Of a stretch of 64,000 nucleotides of DNA, positions 44,008 to 56,525 are shown piece by piece; the stretch's first letter is position 1; the number at the start of each line of letters is the position of its first letter. The stretch covers positions 1,736,001 to 1,800,000 of the forward strand of contig SAXG01000003.1 in the NCBI GenBank assembly GCA_012932865.1, read 5' to 3'. The stretch is from Amylostereum areolatum. Lineage: Eukaryota; Basidiomycota; Agaricomycetes; Russulales; Stereaceae. The position numbers were made by a program, and so were the translations under genes. The notes under the pieces are model-generated. The model searched no databases and was not told the origin of the DNA. It saw only the letters and a list, made by a program, of their open reading frames with translations.

Positions 44008-47000
44008 TGTAGCGGGTGGGGAGCACCAATATAATAAAGCGGGTTAATTGTCGAGGGCAGGGGGGGTGCGAGGGCGATGACAAGTTCTCCGATCCCTCGA
44101 ATCTTGCCTTTTGTATATGCATCCAAAGGTGTCCTTCTTCTCTTTTCGGCGACGCTCATGCCTCATGGTGCGGCCAAAGCGTTGACATCTACGCTCGGCG
44201 GGAGACACCAACGCGGTTGCTCCTCGCGACCTTGTGTTCATTTCCCATTCACGTCCTCTTTCGGGGGGTCAAAGCGTTGCCACGCGGCTCCGCACGTTGA
44301 GGCGCTTTGGACGTTTTGAGAAGGCTCGACCCCGCTCCTCGTCTCGGTGCGGCACTTCGACCGTACACGCGTTTTCGGCGAGGACATGGAAGCGTGAAAG
44401 ACAAATTGAGGGGCGCCGTTTTTTTCAAATGATACCTTCTGCATTGTCTGTGTGGAAAAATAGCCAGGAGGCGGCAAAGTGGAACGCGTCCAACTTGCCC
44501 TTTCAGCTGTCCACGTGACCGTACAAGCGTAAGTGGCCAGGTTTCACTGGCAGCCGTCTCCTTAAACGCCTCCTCCGAGCATCGGTCTGGCGAGATGGGC
44601 CGAGAGATGCGATCTCTTGGTCCCTCGGGCCGACTTGTCGGACTTAAAGCTTGAGGAACTCTATCGGGCGAGAAGGATGAAAAAGGCGAACAAAGGCAAA
44701 GAAGATAGTATGTGTAGAATACACGCGTACAAGGTGAGGATGGCAAGGGTATCTCCCATGAACCATTTCGATTGGCAAGCAAGAGGGCTTTCTAGACATC
44801 TGGATAGAGATAGTTAGAGCATGATCAACATCAGCAAAACGGCCCGGTCCTTACTTCGTGTTACATCAGCGTAGTTTTCCGTTACATTTGTTACTAGAGC
44901 TACAATTTCGGGTTTTGGCTACACACAGCAACAATAACCTGGGGGTCCAAGTCTATAACCCCCTGGAAATAGTACCAACAAAGTAACATGATTAGCATTA
45001 CAAAGTAATGCAAATGTAAGGCAGCAAAAAGTAGGAGTAGCTGAAGTTCCGAGTAGCTTCAATTGTATCAATTGAAACAATTTGGGGCTTTCTACCCATT
45101 TATAGCTCGAAAAATCCAATATTATTGCATTGTTGTATAGTACATGACAGATCACGTGAATGATACATGAGGGAAAGGTAATGGGAAATAGGAATGATAA
45201 ATGTAGCATGCGGGGTCATCGCATGCGGGGTCATCGCAAGCGCTACACGAAGATCGAGGGGTACACACCGGATAGCTTCCTGGATGCCATATCACGAGTT
45301 AGCGGGTCCTATGCTTGATGAAGGAAGACTTTGGTTAGTGGACGACGGGTATATGCGCAGAGGATACACACCAATAGGCGAAGCCACCACGGGAAAACCC
45401 TCCGAGGCATGCAGTTGCCTGGGCGGGCACTGTGCTCGAAGCGCGGGAAGAAAACTGCTGTCAACACACAGTTCTAACTGTAGAAGCTATAAGATGTACC
45501 TATTGTGCAAGTCCCAGCTGCTGAGTACATCCACCTCGGCCTCCACTTTAGGTGCAAGTATCTTAATATCTTCCTTGACCGCTCCTAGGAAGATCTACTG
45601 GTTGGATGGGGAATAAAATGTGATTTGGTCCTATGTATACCTTCTGTAATACCGTATAGAATGTTGTCTGGGCACCAAAATGAGGAGAAGGGGATGGATG
45701 GCAATCGTGTGGAACGGATGACGGGAGAGAACGGGGTCACGAAGTCACCGCGAGACGCGTTGAACTTATTTCCCACTCAGTGATCACGTGGGCGCTAAGG
45801 AGCGGAGCTGGCCGGCTTATATCTGTAAAGAGGCTGAAACTTGCTACTTCCGGCTGGAAGAGCTACAAGGGGGCAGGAATATGCCCAGGTCTGGAAGTAT
45901 GACGTTATAAGGCCCCACTTTAGGTAGCATTTCGGGCCGAATTGTTACCACGGCTGCTTCGGCTGTCAGGAATCGGCGGTTTTGCTGATGAAAGGAGTAC
46001 CGCTGAGAATGAGATACCATAGCAGTAGCAAAGCCTTCCGGTTGTTCAATATACTAGTAGTACCTGTCCTCTCCCCCTTCCTTGACGATAAGCTCGAATG
46101 ACCCCCACGAAACGTGTTTGATATTCCTTGAGTGGTGACCGGTGAAGCTCCATGGCCTTGAAAAGATTCAGTGCCAGCCCAGGATAGACTTGACCGGAGA
46201 GGCTTTGTCACGCAGGCCGTGATACACCTCCGGCGCGCAATGAGTAGTAGTACGAAACATCAAATGTACCAAACCGACGGTCATCCAGAGCTTCGAGCGC
46301 CGACACAATGTTGATACAAGACTTGGATTGCGACTTGGACATGCACGCGGCCGGGACGCTAGTTATGCAATGTCGAGAGGGGCAGGACGGCACGCAGGTA
46401 ACACGAGAAGGGGAGACGAGAAAGGGAGATACTTTCGACCCACGCTATATAGTGCTCAACGCATCTGTCTTTGACGGCCGGCTCAGGCATAAAATCTTGC
46501 CACGCTCCCCATGGTTTGGTAAGATTTAGAAAGCTAATATTGACGACTAGAGAACGTACGGGATATGGCATACACCGCTCTGGGGCTTGAATGTCGTAGA
46601 AGCGTTTGGTCGGCCGAAAGCCTGAAGCGCGTTTACCTGCGCAGATATCAGCGGAGCAGGTCTAAGTCGATATACTGGAGATCACCGTGCCGTGGAGATA
46701 GGATCTGAAGAACCTGCGCGTCACAGAACCGTGAAATATATCATCGACAGGGAAACCCCTGCTTGAAGCCAGTTCGCGGGTAGGCTGGACGGCCAGCATT
46801 AGTAGCGTTGAGTAGTGAAAAGGGACCCCCACAGATCGTCAACAACGTAAGCCTACGCAAAAGTATGGGGTAACCCGTGGATCCCGTCCGCGATCCCGCG
46901 CATGGTACGAATCGGCTTGATACGGCCCATGAGTCTGCAAAACCGTCGTATGATACGCATAACAGTGCAGCTCTGAGCTACCTATGTTCTCGTGCACAAA

Positions 47001-47525
47001 GATGAGGATGGAGTTCTTCGAGAAGTTGGTATGGGTTGGATGAAGAAGGGAAAAGGGGATGCACGTGGTTTAGATTTTAGTCCGAAGTGCGTTCAACGTT
47101 TTGCGGAATTTCATCTTGCTCTACCACCATGGCAATGATGACATCTGCGTGGCGAGGTGAACCCTCCGTCGTTCGTGAGAAGCTCACCCGCATGACACCA
47201 CAGCAGACTCCGGGTCACTTGCAACTTTCTGAATCGGCCTGGGGGAGTAAACTCATGCCATGGAGAGCAGGTTCCAGCTCGGGATTTGTCTACACCATGG
47301 ACAAGTTGGCACAATTGCGGTGATGGTTCGGGCATGGAAGGAGTGAGGATTCGAATTGGTATCGGTGACGCAAATGGGACAGACGTGGCCATGGCCCACT
47401 TTCTAGGCTAGGTTACATTGATCTAAACTTCGTTTCTCGCCCATACCTTTAGTTTACAACTTCCAAGACAATCCCTATAAAACACGCGTTGAATCTCACA
47501 GAGATCAGCCGAGCATGGCTCCATG
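44008..47525. other. 3.5-kb gene-free region of lower GC
   Basis: No gene could be supported. 44.8-45.2 kb is notably AT-rich and has a short inverted pair (CCGTTACATTTGTTAC at 44879-44894 and AATGCAAATGTAAGG near 45007-45021) that could be a foldback remnant. A 15-base tandem duplication lies at 45206-45235. Base composition differs from the flanks, which suggests old transposon remains, but I found no transposase-like protein, long terminal repeats or target-site duplication. Confidence 0.5.
45206..45235. repeat. 15-base tandem duplication
   Basis: Two exact copies of GCATGCGGGGTCATC, head to tail. Confidence 0.9.
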
Positions 47526-50500
47526 CTACTCACCTGCGCCGATTGTTTCGCCCCCGCGCCGGATTAGAATGCGGCCCATTTCTTTGTTGACGGAGAACGG
47601 TTCCAGGGGCACGGGATGAACGCGGGATGAAGGTCCTGACAGTGTCGCAGGACGGATCGTGATCTGGACCTCGGCTGATGTACCCTTGGTGAGAACACTA
47701 TGCGATTGGGGGGTCAACGGCGAATGCGTAGGCGACGATGTGTAGGACCTACCGAGGATTTTTCTTAACGACGCCACCTGTCGCACGGTCAAGCGTGGCG
47801 TTCAACTTGGAGATGGACGCGGGCACATCGTGCGAGTGGAAGAACAGCTCGACCTATGGAACAGTGTTTCGATAGGGCATGGTCGGAGAACAGTGTGTCA
47901 AACTTACCGATGTCCCAGCGAGGATGGGGACTTGGATATCGAATACGATTATTCGTGCCGTGAACGCAGTCGTGAGCGGAATGAGGCTCCCTAGGGGGCA
48001 CAGGACACTGCCGATGTTCAAGTGGATGGGATCGATGGCCGTGAGATAGAGCGTCACGTTTTGGCCCGCAGCCGCCCATTGCAGAGTCTCGTCGTCCGTT
48101 TCGATGGCTGTAACAACTTAGCATAAGCCGGTTTGAAGGATGTATTGTTTAGAGAGAGGGCCCACATTTCACTATGGCGGTCTCGTCGCCCGGAAGGACA
48201 CGAAGACGCTCGCCGATTTGAACTACGCCGCCATTCAATCGGCCAGTGACTCCGATGGCGGAACCATGGCCTTTGAAGACATTAGAGATGGGGAACCGGA
48301 GAGGGGCGTTGATGTCGCGCGCCGGAGGCTGGAAGGACATCTGCACCACTGATATTAGCCCATGTACGCAAAGAAGCGAGATGCGCTTACCGAGTAGATC
48401 TACCAGCGTTGGGCCCTTATACCATTGGGCGAGGGACTTTGCGTCGTGGCCCATTTTTGACAAATTCACTCCAGAGATCGCTCCGACGGGGACGAAATGC
48501 GTCTTGGACGGGTGGAACCCGGACTGCACGAGAAAGGCCTTGAGTTGATCGCGTATGTCTTCGTACCTATCCCGCGACCAGTTCACCATGTCGAGTTTGT
48601 TGACGGCCACGATGACTTGAGTGACCCCGAGACTGCGGACGAGGACGAGATGTTCGCGTGTCTGGCCACCCCGTTCAAAGCCGGCCTCAAACTCGCCGGT
48701 GGACGCGTCCACGACGAGGAGCGCGCAATCGGCTTGCGATGCACCGGAAATCATGTTAGGGACGAAGTCCTTATGGCCTGGGGCGTCCAAGATAGTGATA
48801 TTTCGGTGGGGCGTGAACATCGACTGCGTTGCGATATCCATGGTTATGCCTCTAGAAGTCGATGAGTCGCGTTCTTGCCAGATCAAACCGACTGCGATAC
48901 ACATACCGCTCGCGTTCTTCGGTCGTCCCGTCCATTTGCCAGGCCCAGCTAAAGCTGCCTTTACCTATCTTGTCGCTTGCCCTCTCGTTGGCGGTCTTGG
49001 ACTTCTCATCGACCCGTCCTAGTTCATATAATAATCGGCCCATCAGGGTTGACTTCCCCGCATCGACATGGCCTAGTAGTTACTCAAGCGGTCAACACAG
49101 CTCGACAGGAGCTTGAGCAAAACATACCAATGACAACTAAACTAACGCCCTTTCGACCCTTGTCATCCGCCTCCAAAGCTCGCTTTGCCTCCTCCAGCAC
49201 TTTCTCTCTAGCCAGGGACATCTTGGGTGGTGGCTCATTGGATACCTCTTCCTTTGGACCTAAATTCATAGCAGAAATATCAAGTTCACTCTGGTCTGCG
49301 CCGGTCGTGTGTTTGCGCAAAGGCGTCGACGCCCCAGATTTGGGTTTCTTCACCTTGACGGCAGCGGCAGCCTCTGCCACCTTTTTCTGCGCCGCGAGCT
49401 TCTCTGCCCTTGCAGCCTTCTCTCGTTCCTTGGCAGCTACATATATTGGCACAAAAAAGAAACCGTAATCAGTACATCCGTCGTATCAAGCCTTTATGGC
49501 CGCAGGCTTCGAAGTGGAAGTGGAAGAAAGTGAAGAACGAGAATGAATGGTGGAAGCCGGGAGGGCAGAGGGTGTTGAGGTGCCGGAGCGAGCAAGAGTA
49601 GTGCCCTTACGGGCATTGAACACGAGGTCATCAGGGCTTGGGACGTCAAATGCGAACGGTCCGAGGGGAGCCAGAGGGGCGGGGGGGATGGAATGTTTAT
49701 GACGGGGCTTTTGAGAGGGCGACTTTGTTTTCTCATCGGAGGGTGAAAGTGGCCTGTCGGAACAAGACGCGCGGGCACGGCTTCGACTACGACTTTTCCG
49801 CCGCTCCTTGGAGCTTTTGTCCATTGACCGGCCAGTCTTCTCCACTGAACGATCCCTCTTCTCCTTACGATGGCCTTTATCTTCGACGGGGGTCAGAGAG
49901 TTGTCGTCGACGAGCAAGGAAGCGAAGGTTGAGGGTAACGCACGGGAGCGGCCTGCTTCAGGCTGGAAGATGGTGGGCACAGGTACAGGAAGGTACGTTT
50001 GAACGACCTCAGGAGACGGATTATGTTTGCGATGTGACTTCTTAGCTTTCATCGCTAACTTGGACTGCTTCGGTTCAGGCGGACTGGTCGACCCCATAGA
50101 TGCTTGGTGATCGATGGGAGGGAAAGACGGAGGAAGTGCAGAACGCGCGGGCGATATAAGATGGTCTAAGGATTGATAAGAGGTCGTGATGGCGGTCGTG
50201 GCAGTGGGGCCGTTAGCAATTGGCGTCAAATACTCGGTGTGAGTGGTGTGCAGCAATGACGTCGGCGAGGGCGAACGTGGAACCTTAGGTTTGGGGGCAT
50301 ATGTACCCTGTTTTGCTTTTGCTTGAGCAAGCTTGGCAAGTTTAGACTGTGGTCGCTCTAGAATCGGAGATGACTTTGGAGGGGGTATCGGTTTGGGCGA
50401 TGTGGCGAAGACATCTACAGATTCCGCAGACGATGGCGTTCGTGCCTTGCCCGAGCCTCTAAGAGTTGCGCCGGACGATGTTGAAGTTTTGGAAATAGAT

Positions 50501-52368
50501 GGGTGTACCGCCTTGTCTCCTTTCTCTCCTGTGCTCGATCCTGGCGCCTTCTTTGCATTCTCTGGTGGGATCGTCCTGCCATTCCCGTTCCCGGTGTTCA
50601 GTTTATCAAGCTCCTCCATGTCAAGGGCAACTTGAACTGCACGCCGTACAATGGATGAATGGCTTGTCGATGCGGTCTCTGTCTCCCCTTCCTCACCAAC
50701 GAAGGAAAGCTCCGACGTTGACGAGGGTCGCAGGGCGGGGTAAGTCAAGACGGACGCTCCCCCGATCGTGCTCGTGCTCAGTCTAGAGCTCTTGGTGAAC
50801 GTACTGGCTCTTGTGCTAGCAGCACGAGAGCTGGCAAGCATCGATAGCTTGGATTTCCGCGGACGCTCGGTGGTGACGGGTATAGACTCGGCGATGGAAT
50901 GGCGAGGTTCACTTGGAGGCGGCAGGTCGGGAAGTGGCTTGTCTACAATTGGGAGGGGTGGAGACGGTGTCTTCGTAGTGCGGAATACTTGAACAGCCAC
51001 TGCATGTTGCGACTTCGACGAGTTTGACCGTTGCATGCCTGGCGCGCGAGCCGATCGTGACCGCGACAGCTGATCGGGAATGTCGGGAATCGAATCCAAG
51101 GGAGGGAGGGGTACACTTGGAGGGCGGGGTGGAGTTGACGAGGACGATTCTGCATAGGGAGATGCAAAGGGAGCAGATGTATCCCGAGATAGTCGGAGAG
51201 CAGAGCGAGGAGGCGAGGGTTGGATAGTATTAGGGTCAATGGGAGGAGATTCGGCGGTGGTGTCACTGCCCTCGTCATCATCGTAGTATGACGGCATATG
51301 CTCTATAAGGTATTGAGTCTGCATGTTAGAATTACAGCACATGGACGACCTTACCGACGACTTGTCCGTACGACGAAGTGGTGGTTGTGGCCATGGAGCC
51401 ACGTATACTTCGATACCCCGTGAAACCCTTCCCGGGGGAGTAACGACGGAGAGATGCTTCAGTCTGTTCGGTATGCTCCGAGATTGTGCTTAGACGGGTT
51501 TCGGGGATGTCGAAGTCGTCATACGATTCTGCACCTTCCGGCTGCACCTGGTGGATAAGGGGACCACCGGAACGTTGAAGAAGATATGCCTGCTGGGATG
51601 CGTGGAACTCTGCGCCAGATATGCCGGTGTGTGCTTGCGGGTCGTAGTACTCGTCTTCCGAATATCCCCCCGGTCCTGCTATGCGTCGGAAACAGTCAAC
51701 AAAGATATATCGCATGGCGGGAGCACTGGGGAGAGGCCGAGAATAGATGCACCTTCTCGCAAAGCCGGCCACACCGCTTAAGTAGAAGACGAGGAGGATC
51801 CAAGCGACGGGAAGAGAAGAGGATTGTGAAGGAGTGAAGGAAACGGGAAAGCTTATATGAAGAAGGCACAGCCGCATAGCCAAAACAAGAAAAGGGCATA
51901 GCGAAATGATCCAAACGATGCTCACCCTTTCGGTCTCTCGCGGCCTTCATTCGCTCTTGCTCCCCTTTCGGAAACGTCAGCTTTGGAACCATGGCAGAGG
52001 GAAGAGGACGTACCTGCGAGCCAGTCTAAGCTCGCTGCTATGTCAAAGTCCTTGTCCCACAAAGTGTTGATGATGAGGGTGTCGGTGAGTCCAGATTGTG
52101 CTTCCGTGCCCCAAATTGCCCGTACGCGTTCGAGTCCTTCGTCCAGCTTCTCTGCATTGTGTAACATCGCCCGTGTTAGATGAATTCGCTTGTAGATACC
52201 GAATTGCGCACCTTGTTGCTCCTGCGTTATATCGTCCCCCCCATCCGACAGGGCGCCGTCGTCGCGTTCGGCTGGAGGCTCGAATGTAAGCATAGAAGAG
52301 TGTAATGGCGAGCCTGAGGGCAACGAACCATCAAGGTCCAAGTCTCGCACAAATCTGTGTCTTGACAT
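47526..52368 (-). CDS. HBS1: Hbs1-type translational GTPase with long Ski7-like linker (ribosome rescue/RNA surveillance)
   Basis: Hbs1 with Dom34/Pelota splits stalled ribosomes in no-go and non-stop decay; Ski7 forms bridge the Ski complex and exosome. Exons in order: Hbs1 N-terminal domain (ATG 52368, MSRHRFVRDLDLDGS; SGLTDTLIINTLWDKDFDIA), a short KGEQERMKAARDRK exon, a PGGYSEDEYYDP exon, a very long exon to 49492 (Ser/Pro/Lys-rich, ending near FAFDVPSPDDLVF), then EREKAARAEKLAAQKK, and the GTPase: G1 GHVDAGKST, G2 region RGITMD, G3 DAPGHKDF, G4 NKLD. Domains II (FPISNVFKGHGSAIGVTGRL) and III follow, ending GGETIGAGE at 47526. The step from the long exon into EREKAAR needs a 63-base GC-AG intron (49429-49491) or an equivalent. 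Without it the long exon ends at a stop, giving a Ski7-like protein lacking the GTPase. eRF3 and eEF1A are excluded by the N-terminal domain. Confidence 0.92.
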
Positions 52369-52641
52369 GATAGGTGTACAGATAGATACAAAAACAAGAA
52401 TACGATAAAGTTATGTGGTGGTCGGGAGCATGCAGGCTCGGGGATGGAGATGGAGGTTCGGGCGGTCGTCCTCGAGGCTGGATGGAACCAAAATCGAACA
52501 GATCTGGGAAACAAATCACGGAGTCGTCACCGTCACCGTCACTCCCAAGTAGTCACAGCCAGCAAGCGCGTCCGAGTCTTGGACGAATCCGAAGCGCGTC
52601 TGCTCCCTTCAGTCTACAACCACATCCCGAACTCAGTAATT

Positions 52642-53298
52642 ATGTTTGCTGCCGCCCGTCGTTCCCTCGCTTCTGGCAGTGCTGCTCGCGTAAGTTTGCG
52701 CTCGAGGTTCGCGCTGCAACTCATCCACTGACCGACGTTGCAGGCGTTCTCAACCACCACCGCACGTTCTTCAGATGTTTCCAAGCTCATCCTCGTCGGT
52801 CGTCTGGGCAAGGACCCGGAGGTAAAGACCACCAAGAGTGACAAGGAATATGTTCAGTGCGTGATGCTCTCTTTGCTATACCACAGCTTGTCTCATTTTG
52901 GTCGCAGGTACACCGTTGCTACCACTAACTATCCCCCTCCCCCACCCAACCCCGACGGCAGTCAGTAACTCAATTCCAGCCGTGAAGAAGCTGCACTCAC
53001 TCTGTCTTCAGCCCGAGGGGAATCGACAACCACCTGGCATAACGTCTTTTCGTTCAGCCCGGCCTCGAACAACTACCTCCGCAACCTCCAGAAAGGTTCT
53101 CAAGTCTATGTCGAGGCTAACTTCGAATTGAGGGAGCCTGACCCCACCGCCGATCCCAACACCCCCCAGGGCCAACGTCAGATCTTCCTGCGTCACGGCA
53201 TGTAGCTCTTCGTGCTTTTTGGTCCGCGGCTTTCTCATTCATTTGCAGAAAATATCCGCCTACTCAAGGGTCCCTCGCAGAACACGGAGAGCTCTTGA
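52642..53298 (+). CDS. RIM1: Mitochondrial single-stranded DNA-binding protein Rim1
   Basis: OB-fold SSB that coats single-stranded mitochondrial DNA during replication. ATG 52642 starts a targeting peptide (MFAAARRSLASGSAARAFST), split by an intron after SAAR. Then SSDVSKLILVGRLGKDPEVK, TTKSDKEYVQ, intron, YTVATTNYPPPPPNPDG, intron, ESTTTWHNVFSFSPASNNYL, RNLQKGSQVYVEANFELREP, intron, ENIRLLKGP and a short Ser-rich end, TGA 53296-53298. GRLGKDPE, TTTWHNVF, KGSQVYVE and the closing ENIRLL are typical of mitochondrial SSBs, and total length (about 150 residues) fits. It shares a 273-bp divergent promoter with HBS1. Confidence 0.92.
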
Positions 53299-53378
53299 AC
53301 ATGGTTCATAGCATTAGAAGATCTCTGAACATACGATTAATCCGTGTCCCTCTTCTCTCTGTAACGATAACCCCATTC

Positions 53379-54311
53379 CTAATGACTACGTTCCGTCTCA
53401 CGATCGTCTTCGAACTGTGAGGGCCGATATAGCTTTCCAACCGCAGACTGCGACATCCATTCCTTGTCCAGGACCGCGTTAGGGCTCATGTCGCCCAGGT
53501 GAGACATGCGACTTGCCGTGCTGTGGTCCTGCGGAATACCGGGGGACGACATGTGTAGCGAGCTTCGCGGGGCCTGAGACATCTGCTGCTCCTCTGACAT
53601 CTTGCGCAAGTAATCTCGAACAGATGTTACAACCATCTGCAATCCCTATGAATACTGGTCTGTGTAGGAGGAACGAGGCTGAACGTACCCTGTGGTCGTC
53701 GTCGCTAGAGCCAGAATAACACCCCACGATTGCAATGGGGCAACACAACGCGTTCTTTGAATCAAGGCACCCATTTAGCTCCTTCACGCGTCTACCCAGT
53801 TGAAGAGTAGCCAAATACCTCCAGCCATATAGGAAATGCTAAATGTCATCATCATCGTGAACATCCCAGATAGGCAAGCAGTATGACAGAACTCACCACC
53901 GCCGTGAATTCGGAAGTCCGATGGGATGCCTAATTGTCGCGGCGTCTTGCCCATCGCGCCCATCCCTTTCTCCACATAGAAACTCGAATGGCCCGTCCTA
54001 CGCACCACGGCCATCATGCCCTCCAAGTTGGCCCAGCTCTCAAGGCTGACATCGCCTATGGTTGTCCCTAGGTCACCGACGGTACATGAGAACAGGGTGT
54101 GGCCTGCGACGGTCTGTATTGAGATGACAAGACCCTTCCCCAACTTCTGGTGTCGTGAAGAACCACGAAATCGTTTGCGTAGCGACAGGCCTAATGTAAC
54201 AGCGTCGTTCGCACTGAAAGAGGGAAAGCGGTAGTTGGCCTCGTCTTCAAGGGCTTTGGCAGCAAGGTCAGCATTGCTGGGGGTATTGGGTCTGCGATGA
54301 TGGGCGTCCAT
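53379..54311 (-). CDS. UPF0303/HbpS-like (heme-degrading domain family) protein
   Basis: Resembles the yeast YBR137W/UPF0303 family, which shares its fold with the heme-binding HbpS domain; the cellular role is unclear. ATG 54311 (MDAHHRRPNTPSNADLAAKA). FSANDAVTLGLSLRKRF, LGKGLVISIQTVAGHTLFSC, VSLESWANLEGMMAVVRRTG, HSSFYVEKGM, LGIPSDFRIHGGG then, after an intron, YLATLQLGRRVKELNG. The order DAVTLGL, LV-SI-T--GHTLF, W---K/EGM--VVRRTGHSS and GGG is typical. A C-terminal exon (VVTSVRDYLRKMSEEQQ and about 50 further polar residues) ends at 53379. The tail after EEQQ looks unconserved. Two introns can be placed. Confidence 0.82.
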
Positions 54312-55153
54312 GAGTAGACAAGTCTCAAACGGATGGGGGATGGTGTGGAAGCCGGCGAGACTTGTAGGTAAGAATATGGTTAAGATATAGTGGACGGGTG
54401 GTAGGGCAAAGGACGAGGCAAAGCAGCGGTGGCAGTATGGTATGACGCAGTGAATAGCTATTGGACGCACACTTCGAAAGCCGGTATACTAGGACCTTGC
54501 CCATGATTCATGCTATTAGAGGAGTCCCATAGCTGATCGCGATATCCGTTCGAGGCGTAGGGGTTGTACATGAGGGGCAATAGCGAGAATCGGGACCAAA
54601 GTCAACTGAAGGAAGTGCTTCGTGGTGGCCTGTAAGCGCCTTCTTGTGTGTACGTCAAATCGCATTGACTTCAGACTGGCTGAACATGTTCTGATAAAAA
54701 GTTCTTGGGATTGCGGACGATGGTGATGGGTACGTCGAGGCCACTACGAAGTGATCGTGGACGAAGGAAAGAGGCTTCTGGTAGGAGCCACGGCACAATC
54801 GCATTCATCTGACAAAATCCGACATCGCCCCCGCCCCTCGGCCTCGATGATCCTGAGGCTTCGATCCAGCTGGCTCTCGACTTTGTTAAATTCAACGATC
54901 TGTCCAGTGAAAAGACCGCAAGATGAATGCTAGCACGGGTGGTCATGGTCTCATGGAGGACTCGGACGTGAATTCACTGACACGCCCGTCGAAGCTCGAA
55001 GCGTCGAGCGCGAGGCCGGAATAGCGGGCCGCTTTATCCCGAGCATGTGAAACCATTTCGCCGCTTCACCGCTACCTCCACCTGTAACTTCAGTATTTAC
55101 ATCCCGCATTGCTGTCAGTCCCCACTTGTTCCCCTTCACCCTCATCTCCGTGT
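54312..55153. other. Intergenic between the UPF0303-like gene and PEX12
   Basis: About 840 bp containing both promoters. A short protein-like stretch on the plus strand ending at about 54925 (DDPEASIQLALDFVKFNDLS) and an overlapping minus-strand frame at 54671-54946 are too short to assign and have no clear partner exons. Confidence 0.5.
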
Positions 55154-56525
55154 ATGGAGTTCTTCAAGGAATCTGGTGGTGACCCTCTGAAACCGTCTCT
55201 CTTCGAGCTCGTTGCCCAGGAACAGCTCCGCGATCTCCTCCAGCCTGCGCTCAAGTATGTTCTTTCAGTGAGGCCTCCTATTATTGCCACGGTTTCTCGC
55301 AGGAATCTCACCAATGTCGTCTTAGGTATTTGCGCAAAGATACCCTAGGTATCTTATTCGCATCGTGAATCGACATGAAGAGTTCTACGCGCTCATCATG
55401 CTCTTCGTCGAGCGCCATTACCTTCGTGCGCACAGTAAGTCGCGATCATGCATGAATCTATCTATTCCTAATGCTTGTTCAGACGCGTCTTTCTCGGAGA
55501 ACTTTTATGGGCTTAAACGGAGGAGAAGACCGCTATTTGAAACGGAGAGAGCGCGAGCCGCGGTTGGCGGCGTCCCCCCGGAGGAGAGATTGAGAACGCG
55601 GGAGATCTGGCGTTCTTTGGTGTTCCTGGTGTGTTCTACTCAATGTTCCGTCATCCCATCTAACCATTCAATAGGTTGGAATACCATACCTCCGGGCGAA
55701 AGCTCAGGACTATTATGAAGACCTCGGTGGAGGGATCGACTCTGATATCCTGGAAGATGGATGGGGGTCGACATATTCGCGCGCTGACCGAGGAGGTGAG
55801 CCTTCCGCTCATCTATGAAGGTATGACACTATGGAAACTAAAAAAGGCTCAGACATTTAAGGGCCGCTTGCGGCGAGCATACAAAGCCCTATATCCGTGG
55901 ATCAACATGTCATACGAAGCATGGCTGCTCGCGCACAACGTAGCATACCTGTTCGACAAGACGCCCTTTTACCGACCGTGGCTTTCCTGGATCGGAGTTG
56001 ACCTTCGAAGGCTAGGGATAGACGACTACGTAAGTCAGCCTGATGCTTCCAGAAGTCATTCTCAACGTACTGCAGCGCCTTGCAGCTATGGCAGCCCAAA
56101 AAGTTAATGCACCAGAGGCGAAGAAGACCGCCCTGCAATACCTCAGAAGCATACTTTTGCGCTCGCCGAGCACATTCCTCAACTCACTCCGACTGCTGCT
56201 TCCTACCGCGATATTCTTCATCAAATTCCTCGAGTGGTGGTACTCGCCGTCGTCGCCTGCGCGTGCACTGTCGACGTCTCCACAAGGTCCTGCCATCCCA
56301 CCACCACGGATGCTTCCACCGCACCGCCCCCGTGGGATTCCAGTGAAAGGATTGCAGTATGGGATGTGTCCTTTGTGCCGGAAGCCCTTGGCAAATGCGA
56401 CAGCTCTACCTTCAGGATATGTTTTCTGTTACCGTTGCGCATACGACCAAGTAGAAAAGGATGGGCATTGTCCTGTTACACTTCTCCCGGCACGCACGTG
56501 GCAGCTGCGTAAGGTGCTCATCTGA
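55154..56525 (+). CDS. PEX12: Peroxisomal RING ubiquitin-ligase subunit Pex12
   Basis: Part of the Pex2-Pex10-Pex12 complex in the peroxisome membrane that ubiquitinates Pex5 for recycling. ATG 55154 (MEFFKESGGDPLKPSLFELV, AQEQLRDLLQPALKYVL). Short exons follow: RKDTL, RHEEFYALIMLFVERHYLRA, DASFSENFYGLKRRRRPL, LRTREIWRSLVFLVGIPYLR, then RRAYKALYPWINMSYEAWLL, LFDKTPFYRPWLSWIGVDLR. A membrane segment with FLNSLRLLLPTAIFFIKFLE and WWYSP precedes the zinc domain MCPLCRKPLANATALPSGYV, then FCYRCAYDQVEKDGHCPVT, end 56525. Cys spacing C-x2-C, C-x2-C, C-P lacks some RING ligands, as expected: Pex12 binds one zinc. At least four introns. The ATG choice is supported by the conserved PSLFELVAQEQL start. 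Confidence 0.93.

Noticed and set aside
48149..48904. eEF1A or eRF3 gene
   Set aside because: The GTPase alone could suggest either, but the Hbs1 N-terminal domain (52.0-52.4 kb) and domain II/III sequence favour Hbs1.
49486..51402. A separate 638-codon intronless gene
   Set aside because: Its upstream boundary joins in frame to Hbs1-type exons (VVG|TQYLIEH) and its downstream end leads to the GTPase exons; it is better read as the middle exon of HBS1, possibly alternative.
54671..54946. Small gene between the UPF0303-like gene and PEX12
   Set aside because: Both strands give short plausible peptides in the same place with no start or splice support; cannot be decided from sequence.
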